DNA of 64,000 bases from Brachycybe producta (Eukaryota > Arthropoda > Diplopoda > Playtdesmida > Andrognathidae). The notes beneath the pieces were generated by a model. That model ran no database searches, was not told the origin of the DNA, and worked only from the letters and a program-made list of their open reading frames with translations. Every line of letters starts with the position of its first letter. Position 1 is the stretch's first letter. Positions 34,943 to 56,949 of this stretch are shown here, in pieces. Where the stretch lies: assembly GCA_036925085.1 (NCBI GenBank), contig JAUPFP010000016.1, positions 961,501 through 1,025,500 of the forward strand, in the 5' to 3' direction. The position numbers and the translations under genes were made by a program.

Positions 34943-35315
34943 AAAGGGAACTTTGTTTTAAACATTTAAAAAATCCCGTACTTTTTTTAAATTTTATACG
35001 ATTGATTCTATACTAACAAAATAAGTTTTATACGTCACGTATTATATGGTATAAAACCACGTAAAATACGTGACGTATTATAAAGCTACCCATCCCTGAT
35101 AACATTCCTCGTAATGTGCGGATTTAAGGCATAATTAAAACTAAAGTTTTAGTTATGTTGACTAATTAGTCGACTATATAATGTAACAGTGTTACATCTC
35201 TGATCAATGTGTGCGTGTTCATCGTCATAATGGCTGAAAACCAGTTCGTCCTTGAACGATTTTTATTATATATTTTTAGGCATTCGTTTCTGGTGCGTTC
35301 ATTTGAATCTTTAAA

Positions 35316-36012
35316 ATGGCGGACGACTTCGATGTGGAAGCCATGTTGGAGGCTCCTTACAAAAGAGGGGTAAGGATCTACCACCGTTTTATTTTTTTCA
35401 TTATTGCTCATGTTTTTGTTTTTAGTTTTTTTGTCCATTTAATAATACAAAGTCAAAAGTTTAAAAAGTTCTGATTATTTTAGTTTTATTTTTCTTTGTA
35501 ATTTGTTAGTTTTTTTTTTTCTTTCTTGTTTTGCTTTTTTTTGTGTTTACTTTATTGTTTCCAAAATGATTTTGCCATTGGTTTATAATTCTTATCTAGA
35601 CCTTGGCTGCAATTATTGTCTTGAGGTCAGTCGTTTGTCGTAACCACAAAGGTACATCTATCCACCATCCTCATAAATATAAAATGAAATATTGCCCCTT
35701 CCCGTCTTTGTTTATGATTTTTCTCTATCCTTTAATGAATTGAATCTTACCTTTTTCTCCTTTTCCCCCCTGAAATAGAACAAAAATCTTTGTATTTTGA
35801 CATATTGACTACAAGGGTTTGCATTTTTGTCTTTGCAGACTTCCTGAATGAATTACCAATGGGGTTGTTTGAGGCTTAGATTCATTGAATCACAATTGGC
35901 ACCACATTTTGGTGGAATTATCCATATGTCTGTGTGCGTGTGTGTTATCATTTTTGTTTCGTTTTAGGTACGATTTAAGTTTACTCAGTCGGCACTAAAA
36001 CTCAAAAGAGAA

Positions 36013-36048
<36 letters not shown>

Positions 36049-39000
36049 GTGTTTTTGTTGGTTGTAGACAGGAATTTACAAAATGGTGTTCGATTATTAT
36101 AATATATCAACATCAACTATGGGGGCAAATATATGGTTCTTTCGAATCTTAAATTACAGCTACATTTTTAGAAAGGCTCTCTAATGGAGTATACTTTTGA
36201 TTAGGGGTCCGTTAGCCACTAATTTGCTATATTCCTTGCATTGAGTCAGTGATAGATGCTTGTACTTAGAGGCTAAGTGGGCTCCTAATCAAAAGTATTC
36301 CTCCTTCGTGGAATATGAAACGCCGTTGATGGCATTTTTTTTACAACGTACAAGCTGCGATATTTCATTGTTGGAATGAAATACTAAAAAACATTGAACG
36401 TGGTTGTTGACGGAAGTCAAGTGTTATTGATTGAAAACAAGGCTTCTGTGCTTTAAAGGGGCAATTTGAGTGGATTCAGTGCTAAAGAACTGTCTCAACT
36501 TGATCTTGACCTAATCTGTTCATTTTCTTATATTATAAATATTGTTCAATAATTGCCAAAGTATTGGAAATTGTTAAATTTGATTAGCCGTTATTTTACT
36601 TCATCTACACTGACGGCAGTTCCCAATATTATTTAACTATGGAACCCGTTTTATAATCTTTTATAATATTACGGAACCCCAATGGTACTTCTACATAATA
36701 ATCTACCATAGGAGTGTAAAAACGTCGGAAAAAGTAGTTGTGTATATAACTCGATAAAATAACCTTCATTGGAATGTCTGAAGGTAGACAGGCTGTTACT
36801 ACTTAAATTAAAATTTAAATATGATATATTATATAATGTACTTTTAACAGTGAAATTTGTTTTTAATTTTCTGGGGGTATCCCGTACCTCTTGGGGTATT
36901 GGGACTCAGTTTCGGAATAAATTTATAAATGTGATAGTTCTTGTGATTTTCTGTCAGCTGTTCTCTTCCTAGCTTATCCATATTTAAAATAAAACCCAGC
37001 TATTGACATTATGAACTGGCGATGACGGTGATTTCGATAGTCGAGGTGACGGGGGTATGGAGACACATTGGATAAATACATTCGGGGTCAAGGTTCATCC
37101 CTGGTCCATGCTATGGGGGTGTGCTGTAGTCGTCATTAAGATGTCGTCAGTAAGATGTTGGTTGCTGTGAAAACGTCATTTGCAAAACGTGGCTTTACTT
37201 CGTAAATTTCAAATGTTGCTAGTAGTCTGTTTACAGCAGTGGAGAACAGCAGCAGATCAATAAATACTAATTATGACTATTAAATATTTAATTATTTCTG
37301 TTTTAGCACTTCTATGAACGTAAATCTGCATTTTTGCTCTTAAATTTTTTTTTCCCCGCTGAAATGAAACATGCGAGATATATTTAAACTGGTACAGCAC
37401 TTTTTACAAATCCTTTTAAAGCACAGAAGCCTTAAATTTCTAGACATGTCAAAGTACATTTTTCGGGGTAATAATTAGCACTGTTTGAGTGAACCGCATT
37501 TTAATGAAGACATAAGAGGCTGTATGAATAAAAAGTTGAGTATTTGCTCCTGGGATCGAGCACAAAGCAAAAGAGGATGCTTCTGTGACGAATGATTACG
37601 GTAGGAGCATTTTTTTTCCCAGTAGCGCAGAGTATTTTCACGTTTTAAAATTATCTTTATGAACAAAGTGGAGCAAATTCCCCAAGTAGTGGGCAATTGG
37701 TCTCAAAAATTGAGTGTGCGAGATCAACAAAAGCTTTAACATCGCCTTTTGTGTATTAATCATAATTTGTTCATACGCTTGTTTTGTCAAACAAGCAGTT
37801 GTAGGCTAAATTTTAACTTCTTTTTGGTTTTAAAGTCATCATGGCTGTTCTAAATTTGTAAAAATCAAATTTGGGCCTAATCTACAGTTTAATAAATGTA
37901 CGTTCAAATGAGTTCGATCTGGGGGCTGTAACCCCGTGCAACAAGCTAAATTTAATGTAATCCCATCTAATCATCTATATATATAAAACCTAAGTGGCTT
38001 AAGATTAGTATGTTCCCAACCATTTTCATAGTTGCAATGATTTTTTTTTTACCTTTTGCTCGTGCTCAGGATTAATTGCTCTTTTTTAATCATACGGCCC
38101 ATTGAAGCAAACCTTGGTAAAGTCTTCGTAATAGACAACTTTAGTGGTAAACGATTGTTCGTAAGAATTCGACAAGTCGTTCGGAGTGTTGTATATAACT
38201 GTGCACTTTTATTTTCAGTTACCTGGTCGTTATGGGCTTCAACATGGAATGTTTTTGTTTTTTTGTGTTTTTATTTTGATATATGTTGAATATGAGCAAT
38301 ATTTGAATAACTTCTCATGAGTGAATTCCCCGTTTTGTATCTTGTAGACATATCCTCCCCACAAGACTTTGACACAATTATCTGTTGTTGCCTTGAACAT
38401 AATCTTGGGACATTCGCTAAAGAGGTAGTTTGACAAAGCAACTTAGCCGGGTATTCGATCTGTGTGTGTGTGTGTATTTGTGACAAGGGGACCTTTTGGC
38501 CCCTTTTTTTATCTACTTTCTTTGGGGTGTGTGCTTAACTTTAATTATCAGGTTTTAAATAATGTTGGGTTCTGTAGAATTATCTTGCCGTTTATTAATA
38601 TTTTTTACTTAAATAATTTTTATTTAAATTTTGAATTTAACTTCTAAGTGAGCCACTGGGGAGGGTGGGTGGTTGTATGGGTTAATGAAGCGTACTCTTT
38701 AAGAACTCGGATACTCAAATAGTATCCCTTCCTCTCACTCAGGGTTGGCTCCACTTGTGACAACCACAGGATCGCCGTTCGTGGACTAAAGAGTTTGGAA
38801 AGAACGATCGTACTCCTTTCTCCTTTCCTTCGAAGAGGTTCATAAAGAGATCTTGCCCCCGTTTGCTTTCCCCACTCATCCACTAAATTTAGGCCTTGTT
38901 AAACTAGTCTAAACCAATTGGATTCGGTTCATTAAAATGTATATGGAAGGTGGACATACACGGTCTCATTTGCTGTATTTGACAGTTTTGAAATCAACAA

Positions 39001-42000
39001 ATTTTAGTGTTTGACCAAATCTACTTCTATCCAGCAACCCTATCACTAACACTAAGATTGGCTGCTGCGGGAATAAATCATCCGCGATAGCGAAATAAAA
39101 GCAGCCCTTAACTTCTTGATTCCCGGACTTTCAGGGTGGCGTTATTCTATTGTTGAATATATTGGTTTGTTGATTTCAACAGTGTTATTTACTGTAAATT
39201 GGACCGGGTATGTCCAACTTTGCTTCCCTCTTTTAGCTACCATTTTCGTGGCGGGGTTTGCTCACACAATTATTACTGGTTTGGTTATTTAAAAGAGCCA
39301 CTTCCACCGTTTGGTCATGTGGGTTCTATATGCGCGCACTGGTACAACTTCCAGAAGAAGAAAACAAGCTTAATTCCTCATTAAAATAATTTAACTAGTA
39401 TAAATTAGCATTTAACCTGCTCACCTCCGACTGTAAAATCGAGCGTTAGCTTTTTAATTGCTGCGTCTCATTAATGGAAGAGGTAATATCAAATCAAGTC
39501 TGTCATATATATGCTATGTTAAACCTTTTAATTCTTGGGTTTAGCACAGTAAAAGTCAGATACAAATCACTAGTTTAAACGTTAAGGATTGCTATTTTTT
39601 GTCTTTTAATGTCCCTAAGTAGGCTATAGTCATCTTCCTCAAATTGCCTTAAATTATCTAAACGTTTAGCGCATCTTGCGATAGGTTTAATCTTATTTTC
39701 ATTTGACCCCGTTCGAAACCCAATTTTTTTTTGCAGCTTTCCAACGAAAAGTCGTCTTAAATACGTTGTAAGGTAACCCGTTATAGTGTATTAAGTGGCA
39801 ATCCTCCTTTTCTTTTCTTTCGTCTCTTATCAGAGGGTGGATTTTGCCACTTTTGTCATGTTTCAATCCGATTGTAACCTAATATTGTTTTTCTTTCTTT
39901 TTTTATTAATCCTGTTCCCCGTTTCTGAATCGATCCTGTTTCTAAACCTTATTCTTCCTTGACATTCCCATCGCCTTGCTTTGAAATACCCTAATCTCTC
40001 GTCCTTGCTTCCATTCCTGAACACTTGAATGTCATCAATATCTGCTGTTTTTGACCATCGCAGGATGAAGCAAGTCGATCCAAGGAAAATGGAGATAAAG
40101 AAGAACGGAGGTTTGCCGTAACATTGTTTTGCATTGGTTACACTCATTCATGATTTGATTTTTCGAACAGCGCCAACGGGAAGTCCTCACACGCTTACGG
40201 ATCGGATGAACCGAATACGTCTAGAAAATCACGACGAAGCCGGTCTAAAAGTCGCGACCGTGATGGAAGGCGTCGAAAAAGTCGAAGCCGCAGTAAAGGT
40301 CGGGATCGTGAACGAGATGGTCGCAGAGATAGGCGACGTAGCCGGTGGGTTCCTTGCAGTCTTTCTTGTCCAAAATGAGAGAATCTTGAATTTTATTAAC
40401 TGTCATTTGACTTACTGTGGAGTAAAAGTTTTAGACCTTAACAACCAGTTGCACTATAATTTAGCTGAAAATTTTATTTTTTTCTAACCCTTGTCGTTCA
40501 TTTTGTCTTTCAGGAGCCCTATTGGTGATCGTCACAGGGGTCGTCGTGGTCGATATTCTCGTTCTCCTCCACCTCGTCGGGATCGAAGAGACAGAGACAG
40601 GCCTCGAAGGCGATCGCCGAGTCCTATTAGGTGATTTTCTCGCTTTTTTTTTTAAATAATTACTTGTTGAGCAATTATTAAAATAACCCGTGATGATATG
40701 TGCACCACACTTAGTTTTCATGCTGAAAAAACATTGCAAACCACAATTTAATCTGAGGTTTTTTAAATAGTTTAATGACTCTTCAACCAGGTTTTTTAAA
40801 ACTTTTTTATTAGTGCTAATAAGGTGATTTGTTTTCCCCAGAGATCCTCTTCCGAGGCGTATTCCTGAGCCAGAACTGAGTCCCGAAGAAAGGGATATGA
40901 GAACTGTTTTCTGCATGCAGTTGTCGGCACGTATCAGAGTACGTGATTTGGAGGAATTCTTTTCGTCTGTAGGAAAGGTGAAAGACGTGCGTCTCATAAC
41001 CGACAATAAAACGCGTCGATCGAAAGGAATTGCATATATCGAATTCAAAGACGTTGAATCTGTAACGTTGGTGTGTTATTATTATTATAATACTGTTGTG
41101 TCGTTTTGTGATTTAAATTTAATATTTTTAATTTGTTGTTTTTATAAGGCTCTTGGATTGAATGGACAGAAACTTCTGGGTGTTCCGATCATCGTTCAAC
41201 CTACACAGGCCGAGAAGAACAGAGCAGCCGCTGCCAGTACGACCCTACAGAAGGGTAACACGGGTCCGATGAGACTATATGTTGGTTCTCTGCATTTTAA
41301 TATTACGGAGGACATGATGAAAGGCATATTCGAACCTTTCGGAAAGGTAATCTAAAGCATACTTTGATTTTATGGTTAAGATTCAGGGTTTTTTGGTTAA
41401 AAGACAGAAAAGTTGTGAATTTTATGACTGATTATTGTAGTTTGGAAGGCCAAAATGTTCTTGCAAATTGTTTTTAAAAAAATAAACCCTACAATATGCA
41501 AAAATACGGTTTACAGCCATGTGACAGGGTTAATTGCTCCTGATCATAAACGATTGTCATTTAGACAAAATAAGACATTGTTGACGTCGTTTGTTTACCG
41601 TATTATAATAAGGAAGGGACATTTTTTATCAAATGTTGCTTCTATAATGACTGTTGCTGTTAAGTCATTGGAGCCAATAACAAAATGTAAAATGAAAATT
41701 ATTTGGTTTTAGAAACAATTAGTAGATTTTGTTTTCTGACAAGAAAATGTTTTTTCCAGACTTACCCAACGATTGCCAAAACGTTTTTTAAATTTTAAAA
41801 TAAGCCAATAAAACCATAAAAAACTTAAAAATGATGTGACTTTTCATGAGTCATGAAACGACGCCATTTAAAATTTCCAAAAACGAAAGTCCCCCCCCCA
41901 TTTAAAGTGATCACTTCACATTTCCAGAATTCCTTAATCAAATACATGTATCCCCTATTCATATTCAACTCAATACAACCGTCTATGTGGAATAATTCAA

Positions 42001-43556
42001 ATATTAAATCCAGGGTTCATTCAAACAAAAGCAATGTGAGGTGACAACACATCACAATTTGAGTAGAGGAGGAGTATACTTTGGCGGGTTTTGTTACCAA
42101 TGCCTGTTGTTCATTTTCATGAAGTCAACTGATTTTTAATTTTTCAAATTATCACTTTAAATTTTAAAAATCGTTGGGTAAGTCTTGACAATATTTTGGC
42201 AAGAAATTTCTTCTCTCTTTTTAGTTAAACTGATTGTTATACATAAGACACTTAAGACCAAAATTGGTGTTGAAACTAATTATGCGTTTTGTGCATTGTC
42301 TGCAGATAGATCACATTCAACTGATAATGGACCCTGAAACTGGTCGTTCAAAGGGCTACGGCTTCATTACAGTGAGTTCCTTTCTTTTTGTTTAAGACTA
42401 AGTTGTATTTAATGAATTTTTGGGGGGGGGATTTGCAGTTCCATGATTCTGAGGATGCAAAGAAGGCATTAGAGCAATTGAACGGTTTTGAATTGGCCGG
42501 TCGAGCCATGAAGGTGGGCCATGTAACTGACCGTTCGGACATGATTCAGGGTCCCTCTTTCTTGGACAGTGACGAGTTGGATCGTACGGGAATCGATCTC
42601 GGAGCGACGGGAAGGCTTCAGTTAATGGCCAAACTAGCGGAGGGAACAGGATTCGAGATTCCGGCTGCCGCTGCCAACGCTCTAAACCTCAATCCTTTGG
42701 GTGGTCTTCCTGGACAACAGCCGCCGACACCTCCAATAACGACGCAATGTTTTATGTTGTCAAATATGTTCGATCCGCCCTCGTCAGTATTCCTTGGAAA
42801 CAATTTTATTTCGTTATTTGTTTTTGCAATTTAGGTTTTTTTTCTTGAGTTTTAGAGAGTCAAATCCGACGTGGGATGTAGATATACGTGACGACGTTAT
42901 CGACGAATGCAATAAGCATGGAGGAGTACTGCACCTCTACGTGGATAAAGCGTCGCCACAGGGTAATGTGTACGTCAAGTGTGCGAGTATCTCTTCGGCT
43001 GTCGCTTCTGTCAATGCACTTCATGGACGGTGGTTTGCAGGTAATAGATTCAGTTATTTTTTTCGTTAAGTACGTTTACTTTAGTCAGTGGTTAAATTTC
43101 GGTGGAAAGTCGGGTTTGTCGAATATAATAAAAACCTTCGTGTCAGTGTCATTCTCCGGTATAAGCATAGTTTGAACCAAAAGCACTTAATATAGCGCAA
43201 TTACTAGAGCAGTGATTCCTAAATTCCAATCATAATACCGGCCCTAGACGTGACAATTGACTGCACATGTCTTCCAATTTGTGCCACGTCGTTCATGTGA
43301 AAAGTAATCTGACTTTAGCGATTTCTCTTTATGAATTACAGATATATTATTAGGTCATGCTAAATTTGAGGCTGCGTTATATTCGGGCTTAACTACAGCG
43401 TTCTAAGCAGCTGGAACTAAACTAAATTGTTGCCTTTTTTTCTTTCTAGGTAAAGTTATTACAGCTGCATACGTTCCTCTGATAAACTACCACAGTTTGT
43501 TTCCTGATGCATTAACTGCAACGGCTCTCTTAATGCCATCGGTTAATCGACAGTGA
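35316..43556 (+). CDS. RBM39: RNA-binding protein 39 (RBM39/CAPER-alpha), complete
   Basis: RBM39 is a U2AF65-related SR-like splicing factor that also co-activates nuclear receptors. Exons: 35316-35369, 40064-40110, 40171-40344, 40514-40630, 40842-41070, 41149-41346, 42306-42371, 42439-42782, 42856-43040 and 43450-43556; total 1521 nt, 506 residues (human 530). Seen: start MADDFDVEAMLEAPYKRG, an RS domain about residues 19-131 (RRSRSKSRDRDGRRRKSRSR), RRM1 from TVFCMQLSARI with RSKGIAYIEF, RRM2 from MRLYVGSLHFN with RSKGYGFITF, and a C-terminal UHM-type RRM (CFMLSNMF ... GNVYVKC ... HGRWFAGK). The eighth exon ends at TC|GTCAGT, the only donor keeping frame. The first intron is 4.7 kb, far longer than the rest. 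The poly(A) signal is at 43933-43938. Confidence 0.95.
35600..35651 (+). other. RBM39: Candidate cassette exon in RBM39 intron 1
   Basis: A 52-nt stretch sits between a pyrimidine-rich acceptor (CTTATCTAG) and a good donor (AAAG|GTACAT). It is open in the incoming frame, but its length (3n+1) would shift RBM39 out of frame. Human RBM39 is known to limit its own level through a frame-breaking exon; whether this is the equivalent is inference. Confidence 0.3.
36015..36042. repeat. (GA)n microsatellite in RBM39 intron 1
   Basis: A run of about 14 AG dinucleotides, purine-rich on the transcript strand. Confidence 0.9.
36185..36303. repeat. Short inverted-repeat element in RBM39 intron 1
   Basis: GGAGTATACTTTTGATTAGG faces CCTAATCAAAAGTATTCCTCC about 115 bp away, with GTTAGCCACT / GGCTAAGTGG as further inner pairing. 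Confidence 0.8.
38945..39214. repeat. Inverted-repeat element in RBM39 intron 1
   Basis: TTGGACATACCCGG-type ends: GGTGGACATACACGGTC on the left pairs with GACCGGGTATGTCC-like sequence on the right, and TGACAGTTTTGAAATCAACAA pairs with TTGTTGATTTCAACAGTG. About 270 bp. Confidence 0.75.
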
Positions 43557-43932
43557 AACGGAACTTTCTGAGTGTGTGTTGTGTCAAACAATTGTGTGGA
43601 GTTGGGTGCTATTTTGAAGTTGAAGTTTTCTTGGCACAAATACCATTTTATACCGTATCAAGTTACATGTAATGGTTGAGAACTGGAAACTCTTTTAAAT
43701 ATGTTCCCTTTCGACTTAGGTTCTGAGATAGAGATGGAATCTCTTTTCATCACACAAACCAATCTGTTTTCATAGGACAGTTCGTTGAAATGTCTTAACC
43801 ACCGCACACTTCGCAGTTGGCTTGTGTCTGGTTTGTGTTTAAAAAAATCTTACTTGCGACCTTTTGTTTTGTATGATTTAACGTTTTCCTTGTTAAAAGG
43901 ATGTTTGTTGCATCTTTTATCCTTTCTCTGTA

Positions 43933-43938
43933 AATAAA
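43933..43938 (+). terminator. RBM39 poly(A) signal
   Basis: AATAAA about 380 bp after the RBM39 stop, followed by T-rich sequence. Confidence 0.7.
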
Positions 43939-44444
43939 GTTTTACTCCTACTTATGGTTAATTCATGCACAAAATATTGGTTTTAATAGGACAAAGGGGT
44001 TTTTTTCTTCAGTCATTAGAGGTCGTCTTGCATTGATAGGCGCTCACTTCCAGAAGCTTCAGGTTGGTATGTTTAATGCTTGTTAACTTAAGCTGAGGCT
44101 AAGCTGAAAGTCCTGAATTAAACTGAAACAATTTCAGGCGAATTTGTTTAGGTGAATTAAGCTTATGAAAGAAAAATCTTTAGATGAAAAATACTTTAGG
44201 TAAAATGGTTTACCAGAAAAATGTTTGGGTGAAAAATATACTTAAGATGAGAACAAATTGATGTGAAATAGTTTGGTTAAATGTTTTTTTTTTAAGAGGC
44301 TAGATACATCGTTTAATTCGAAATTTCTCCGAATGTAGGAGCTGCGATCGTTGTTGATTGAAAAACGGTTTTTTAAGGTTTTTTCTCCCGGTTTGAAGTC
44401 ACATAATAATTAATAGAAAAATAATTTCGCGTGCTAATCTTATA

Positions 44445-45025
44445 AAAAGGAAACATTGTGAAGCCAATAGATTAATGCACGTGCTAATTACTATGTGATT
44501 GTTCTAAGTCGTTTTTAATGGGAGTTCTTCAAATGTTTGGATGACGGTTTTTTTGGTCCTATGGGAATTAACATGGAGTTAAAAAAACGTAAGATTTTAA
44601 ATGTTATTTAAAAATAGAAAGCCCTTTTAAAATTTAGAAAAAGGAATAATCCTGAAGGCAATAAACACGTGTAAGTACGTGCTAATTTTTTTTGGTTCTA
44701 AATCATTTTAATGGGAGTTCTTCTAATGTTTGTGGGACGGTGTTTTGCTCCTATGGGACTTAACATGGAGTTAAAAAACACTATTTTAAACGTTATTAAA
44801 AAATAGAAGAACCTTTTTAAAATTTATAAAAAGGAAACATCGTGAAGCCACTACATGAATATATGTGCTAATTATTTTGTTATTCTAAATCGTTTTTAAC
44901 GAGAGTTTTTCAAATGTTTGTGGGACGGTTTTTGATCCAATGGGATTTAACATGGGGTTAAAAAAACGAACGACTTTGAACGTTGTTTAAAAATAGAAGG
45001 ACCTTTTCAAACATTATATAAATCG
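44445..45025. repeat. Tandem repeat, three units of about 190 bp
   Basis: The block GTGCTAATTA..., GGGAGTTCTTC(A/T)AATGTTTG, GGACGGT, CATGGAGTTAAAAAAC, AAATAGAAG recurs at offsets near 44481, 44679 and 44865. Units differ by scattered substitutions. Confidence 0.85.
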
Positions 45026-45357
45026 AGCACGACAAGAACAATACTTTTTATTGCGTTTTGCGCTTTACTGCATTCTAATTGAGCGATTGTGAGGCGATTT
45101 CTTGCAGTTTTAGTAACACCATATAAGAACACTCATTTGTCTCATTGTCGTCTGCTCAAAACATCAAGATGGCGGTGTACCTAGGCTCTTAAATGAAAGT
45201 ATAAGAAATTAGTTGTCATTATTAGCATTGATATTCAAACAGATTCAATTTTATTATAGTGCAACTGTAGGCCTGCTCCTCACACTTTGCTAGTAGAGCT
45301 ATGGTGACTTTTTAACACCCTGTATACTTGAGCTCATTTCTCAGTGAACACTGGATT

Positions 45358-45514
45358 TACAGGGTGGGCATAAAAAAGACGCGTGGAAAATCCCACCATT
45401 TATGATAAATTACATTTTCATTTATACATTCATATTTGTCCTGTTAAATTTTCGTTCAAAGCAAGTTTAAAAAAATGGCCACTAGGTGGATGACTTTATG
45501 CTTGCCCTGTATAA
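45358..45514. repeat. Mariner-type MITE
   Basis: The left end TACAGGGTGGGCATAAAA and right end TTTATGCTTGCCCTGTA are imperfect inverted repeats, about 155 bp apart. TACAGGGTG ends with TA target duplication are typical of Tc1/mariner-derived elements. Confidence 0.7.
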
Positions 45515-45683
45515 TAATGTCTTACTAAACCACTAGGTGTCGCTGTAATGTTACCATGACAACGAAACCAAACTAAACATTTGTAGAAATTTCGCGGGAA
45601 GTAATTTTCGTTGAGAATTTTACCTGAGTTTATGCGTTTTTTTTAACAAGTTTGTTTTTAAAATTATTTGAAAACTTATTACT

Positions 45684-55028
<9,345 letters not shown>

Positions 55029-55675
55029 AAATTGCAACGGATTTAATTGTCAAAATAAGTGTTTTTAATTCGTACGGTTTTTACTAGTCAATTTTACAGA
55101 CTGTGACTAAAAGTATTTGTTTCTGTCTGATAACTTTTAAGGTGTCATAAGTTGGAAACTCGTACAACGAATACTCATTCTCAACAGTTTTCAAGTTTGT
55201 TATAAAATACTGTGATTATTGTTGATTGATTTAAATAACCGGATTTTTAAAAAGAAGAAAAAATCAAGAAAGTCAGATTTTTTACTTGTATTTTTTTTTA
55301 GAAAATACAAAAATGGGGGATTCTTGAGATGAGGTGTATGGTATGAGCCATAGGCCTGTTGTAAGTCAGTAATAACCATGGCTGGGAAAATAGCCAAATT
55401 TATGAGGGATTCAAGATTCAAAAAATCCGGAAAAAAAAAATAATTGTATGTTTCCATGAAAAAGAAAAATCAAAATTTATACAATGTTCAATTAAATTGA
55501 ATAACAAGTAAGTAGATATTCAATATTTTCTTCCAGCAAAGTTGACGATTATCTACTGAGAAATCTATGGTGTGGTTTGAATTTTGTGGGCTTATACATG
55601 TAGGCCTACAGTATATCTACCGTGTTAGGCCTTAAAGTTGCGATCACTTTGACAATATTTAAAGCAAGATGGTTG
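55029..55675. other. TMEM67 3' flank
   Basis: AT-rich sequence between the TMEM67 stop and the CPQ pseudogene. I see no gene or clear element. Confidence 0.5.
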
Positions 55676-56915
55676 CTTTCCCCTATGAATTCCGTGCCCC
55701 ATGCATCCATTTTCAGTGTCACGGTCACAGTTTGATTTTTTGATATTTTTGCCAAAAAAAATGGTAAAATTTTTTATTCGTTCTTCTTAAGATCTTAAGG
55801 ACGCTAGAGTTACAAGTGCCATGAGACATGGTCGATTTTGTAGTTCCAAAGTTGCTTCAATTGGCTGTAGCAACCATGCGGCAATTCCAAACAGAATTTA
55901 CACCACTTAACAGAAGAACGTATTAAGGAATACACACAATTTTTTTAAAGCTGAAAGATGTTTCCTGAAGAACCTGTTTTGTTGTTAACAAACTGGACAT
56001 ATTTGAGATCACTGAACTTTAACATGGGTCGAGCAAATTAGCATAATTCACAAAGGTGTAAAATAAAAAAATCTTTGAATCAATAATTGCAATTAAAATG
56101 ACAGTATTAAAAACCTGTCCACAACATTCAAGAAGATATTGTGACTTCAGTTACGGTTCAGAACTAAGTTTGTAGACAGTGCATGTGCATGTTTTTGGAC
56201 ACATCAAATTAAACTTAACATTGTATCGTACAGTGCGTGCAGGCTTGAGTGTCTAGGCACTTACGAGCTGCATAGACGCCATGTCAAGTGCGATTTTGAT
56301 GTGTCCGAAAACATGGTCTCGATTCTAGCCATCTTTTGTGCCTTTAAATTTAATTTTTAATGATAATTGAAGTTGCAAATTCTTCTTGTATGTTGTGGCC
56401 TGGTATTAACATATGTTGATTGTAATATTCAAAGGGGTTTGTTATATAATTTTGAATTTGCTAACTTTCTCGACTCGTTTTAAAGTTCATTGTTCTTTGT
56501 ATGTATTCCTCAATATGTTTTCAGGTACTAAGATAAATTTATGACGTTTCGAATTCTTCTTTGGTTGCTATAGCCATTACTTCGCAAAATTGACCACATC
56601 TCCAGAGTGTCTCTAAGCTCTTAAATACTGAGAATGAGTGTTATAGTTACTTATTATTTATTTAGTGCCTTGGAAAGTGATTTTGGGAAGCATCTCGGCA
56701 TTTACGACTTATGCATGCATTACCCCATCGTCGTATCTTTGACATCTAGTATGTGGTGAGTATATCCATTTCGGTGTTATATAGATCGTACTAAAGCAGC
56801 TAGTGCTTTGTAGCTAGAAGCTGTTGATGTGCCTTTGCTTCTGTAAACGACCGATGTTTCATAACCGATGTAGTCTTGATTGTAAGCTACTATTTTACCC
56901 GACACCTAAATTTGA
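55676..56915 (-). pseudogene. Decayed duplicate of CPQ exons 3 and 4
   Basis: Two blocks match the functional CPQ gene: 56912-56665 (like exon 59593-59344) and 55757-55676 (like part of exon 58421-58315). Between them lies a family A element at the same place as in the live gene. Exon 3's copy has an extra AT dinucleotide (GATCTATATAACACC versus GATCTATAACACC), giving a shift and a stop, and has lost several bases near the conserved ITVEDAEM region. The exon 4 copy is truncated. It cannot encode a working peptidase. Confidence 0.9.
55790..56640. repeat. Family A element inside the CPQ pseudogene
   Basis: Near-palindromic: ATGAGACATGGTCGATTTTG at the left end pairs with CAAAATTGACCACATCTCC-type sequence at the right. 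The middle contains CATGTTTTTGGACACATCAA and its inverse GATGTGTCCGAAAACATGG. No transposase seen. Confidence 0.8.
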
Positions 56916-56949
56916 TAAATGTTGTTGCATGTGTGGACATAAAATGGTA

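Larger units (their letters stand above)
29690..35315. other. Gene-poor, repeat-rich region between VIRMA and RBM39
   Basis: I find no protein gene with recognisable homology in these 5.6 kb. It holds three family C MITEs, C-rich tracts, a tRNA-like SINE remnant, ATCGATT-rich sequence (31095-31195), a 20-bp perfect hairpin, an alternating purine-pyrimidine minisatellite and an approximately 850-bp foldback element. A GC-richer block at 31230-31400 resembles a promoter or noncoding exon but has no open frame to support a call. Confidence 0.7.
43557..45683. other. Spacer between RBM39 and TMEM67
   Basis: It holds the RBM39 3' UTR with its poly(A) signal, a three-unit tandem repeat of about 190 bp, a mariner-like MITE and the TMEM67 promoter. 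No other gene was seen. Confidence 0.65.

Noticed and set aside
38644-38883. 79-residue minus-strand ORF in RBM39 intron 1
   Set aside because: No recognisable family, no splice support; treated as chance or repeat-derived.
40461-41048. 195-residue minus-strand ORF over RBM39 exons 4 and 5
   Set aside because: Antisense of the RS and RRM1 exons; spans an intron and has no family features.
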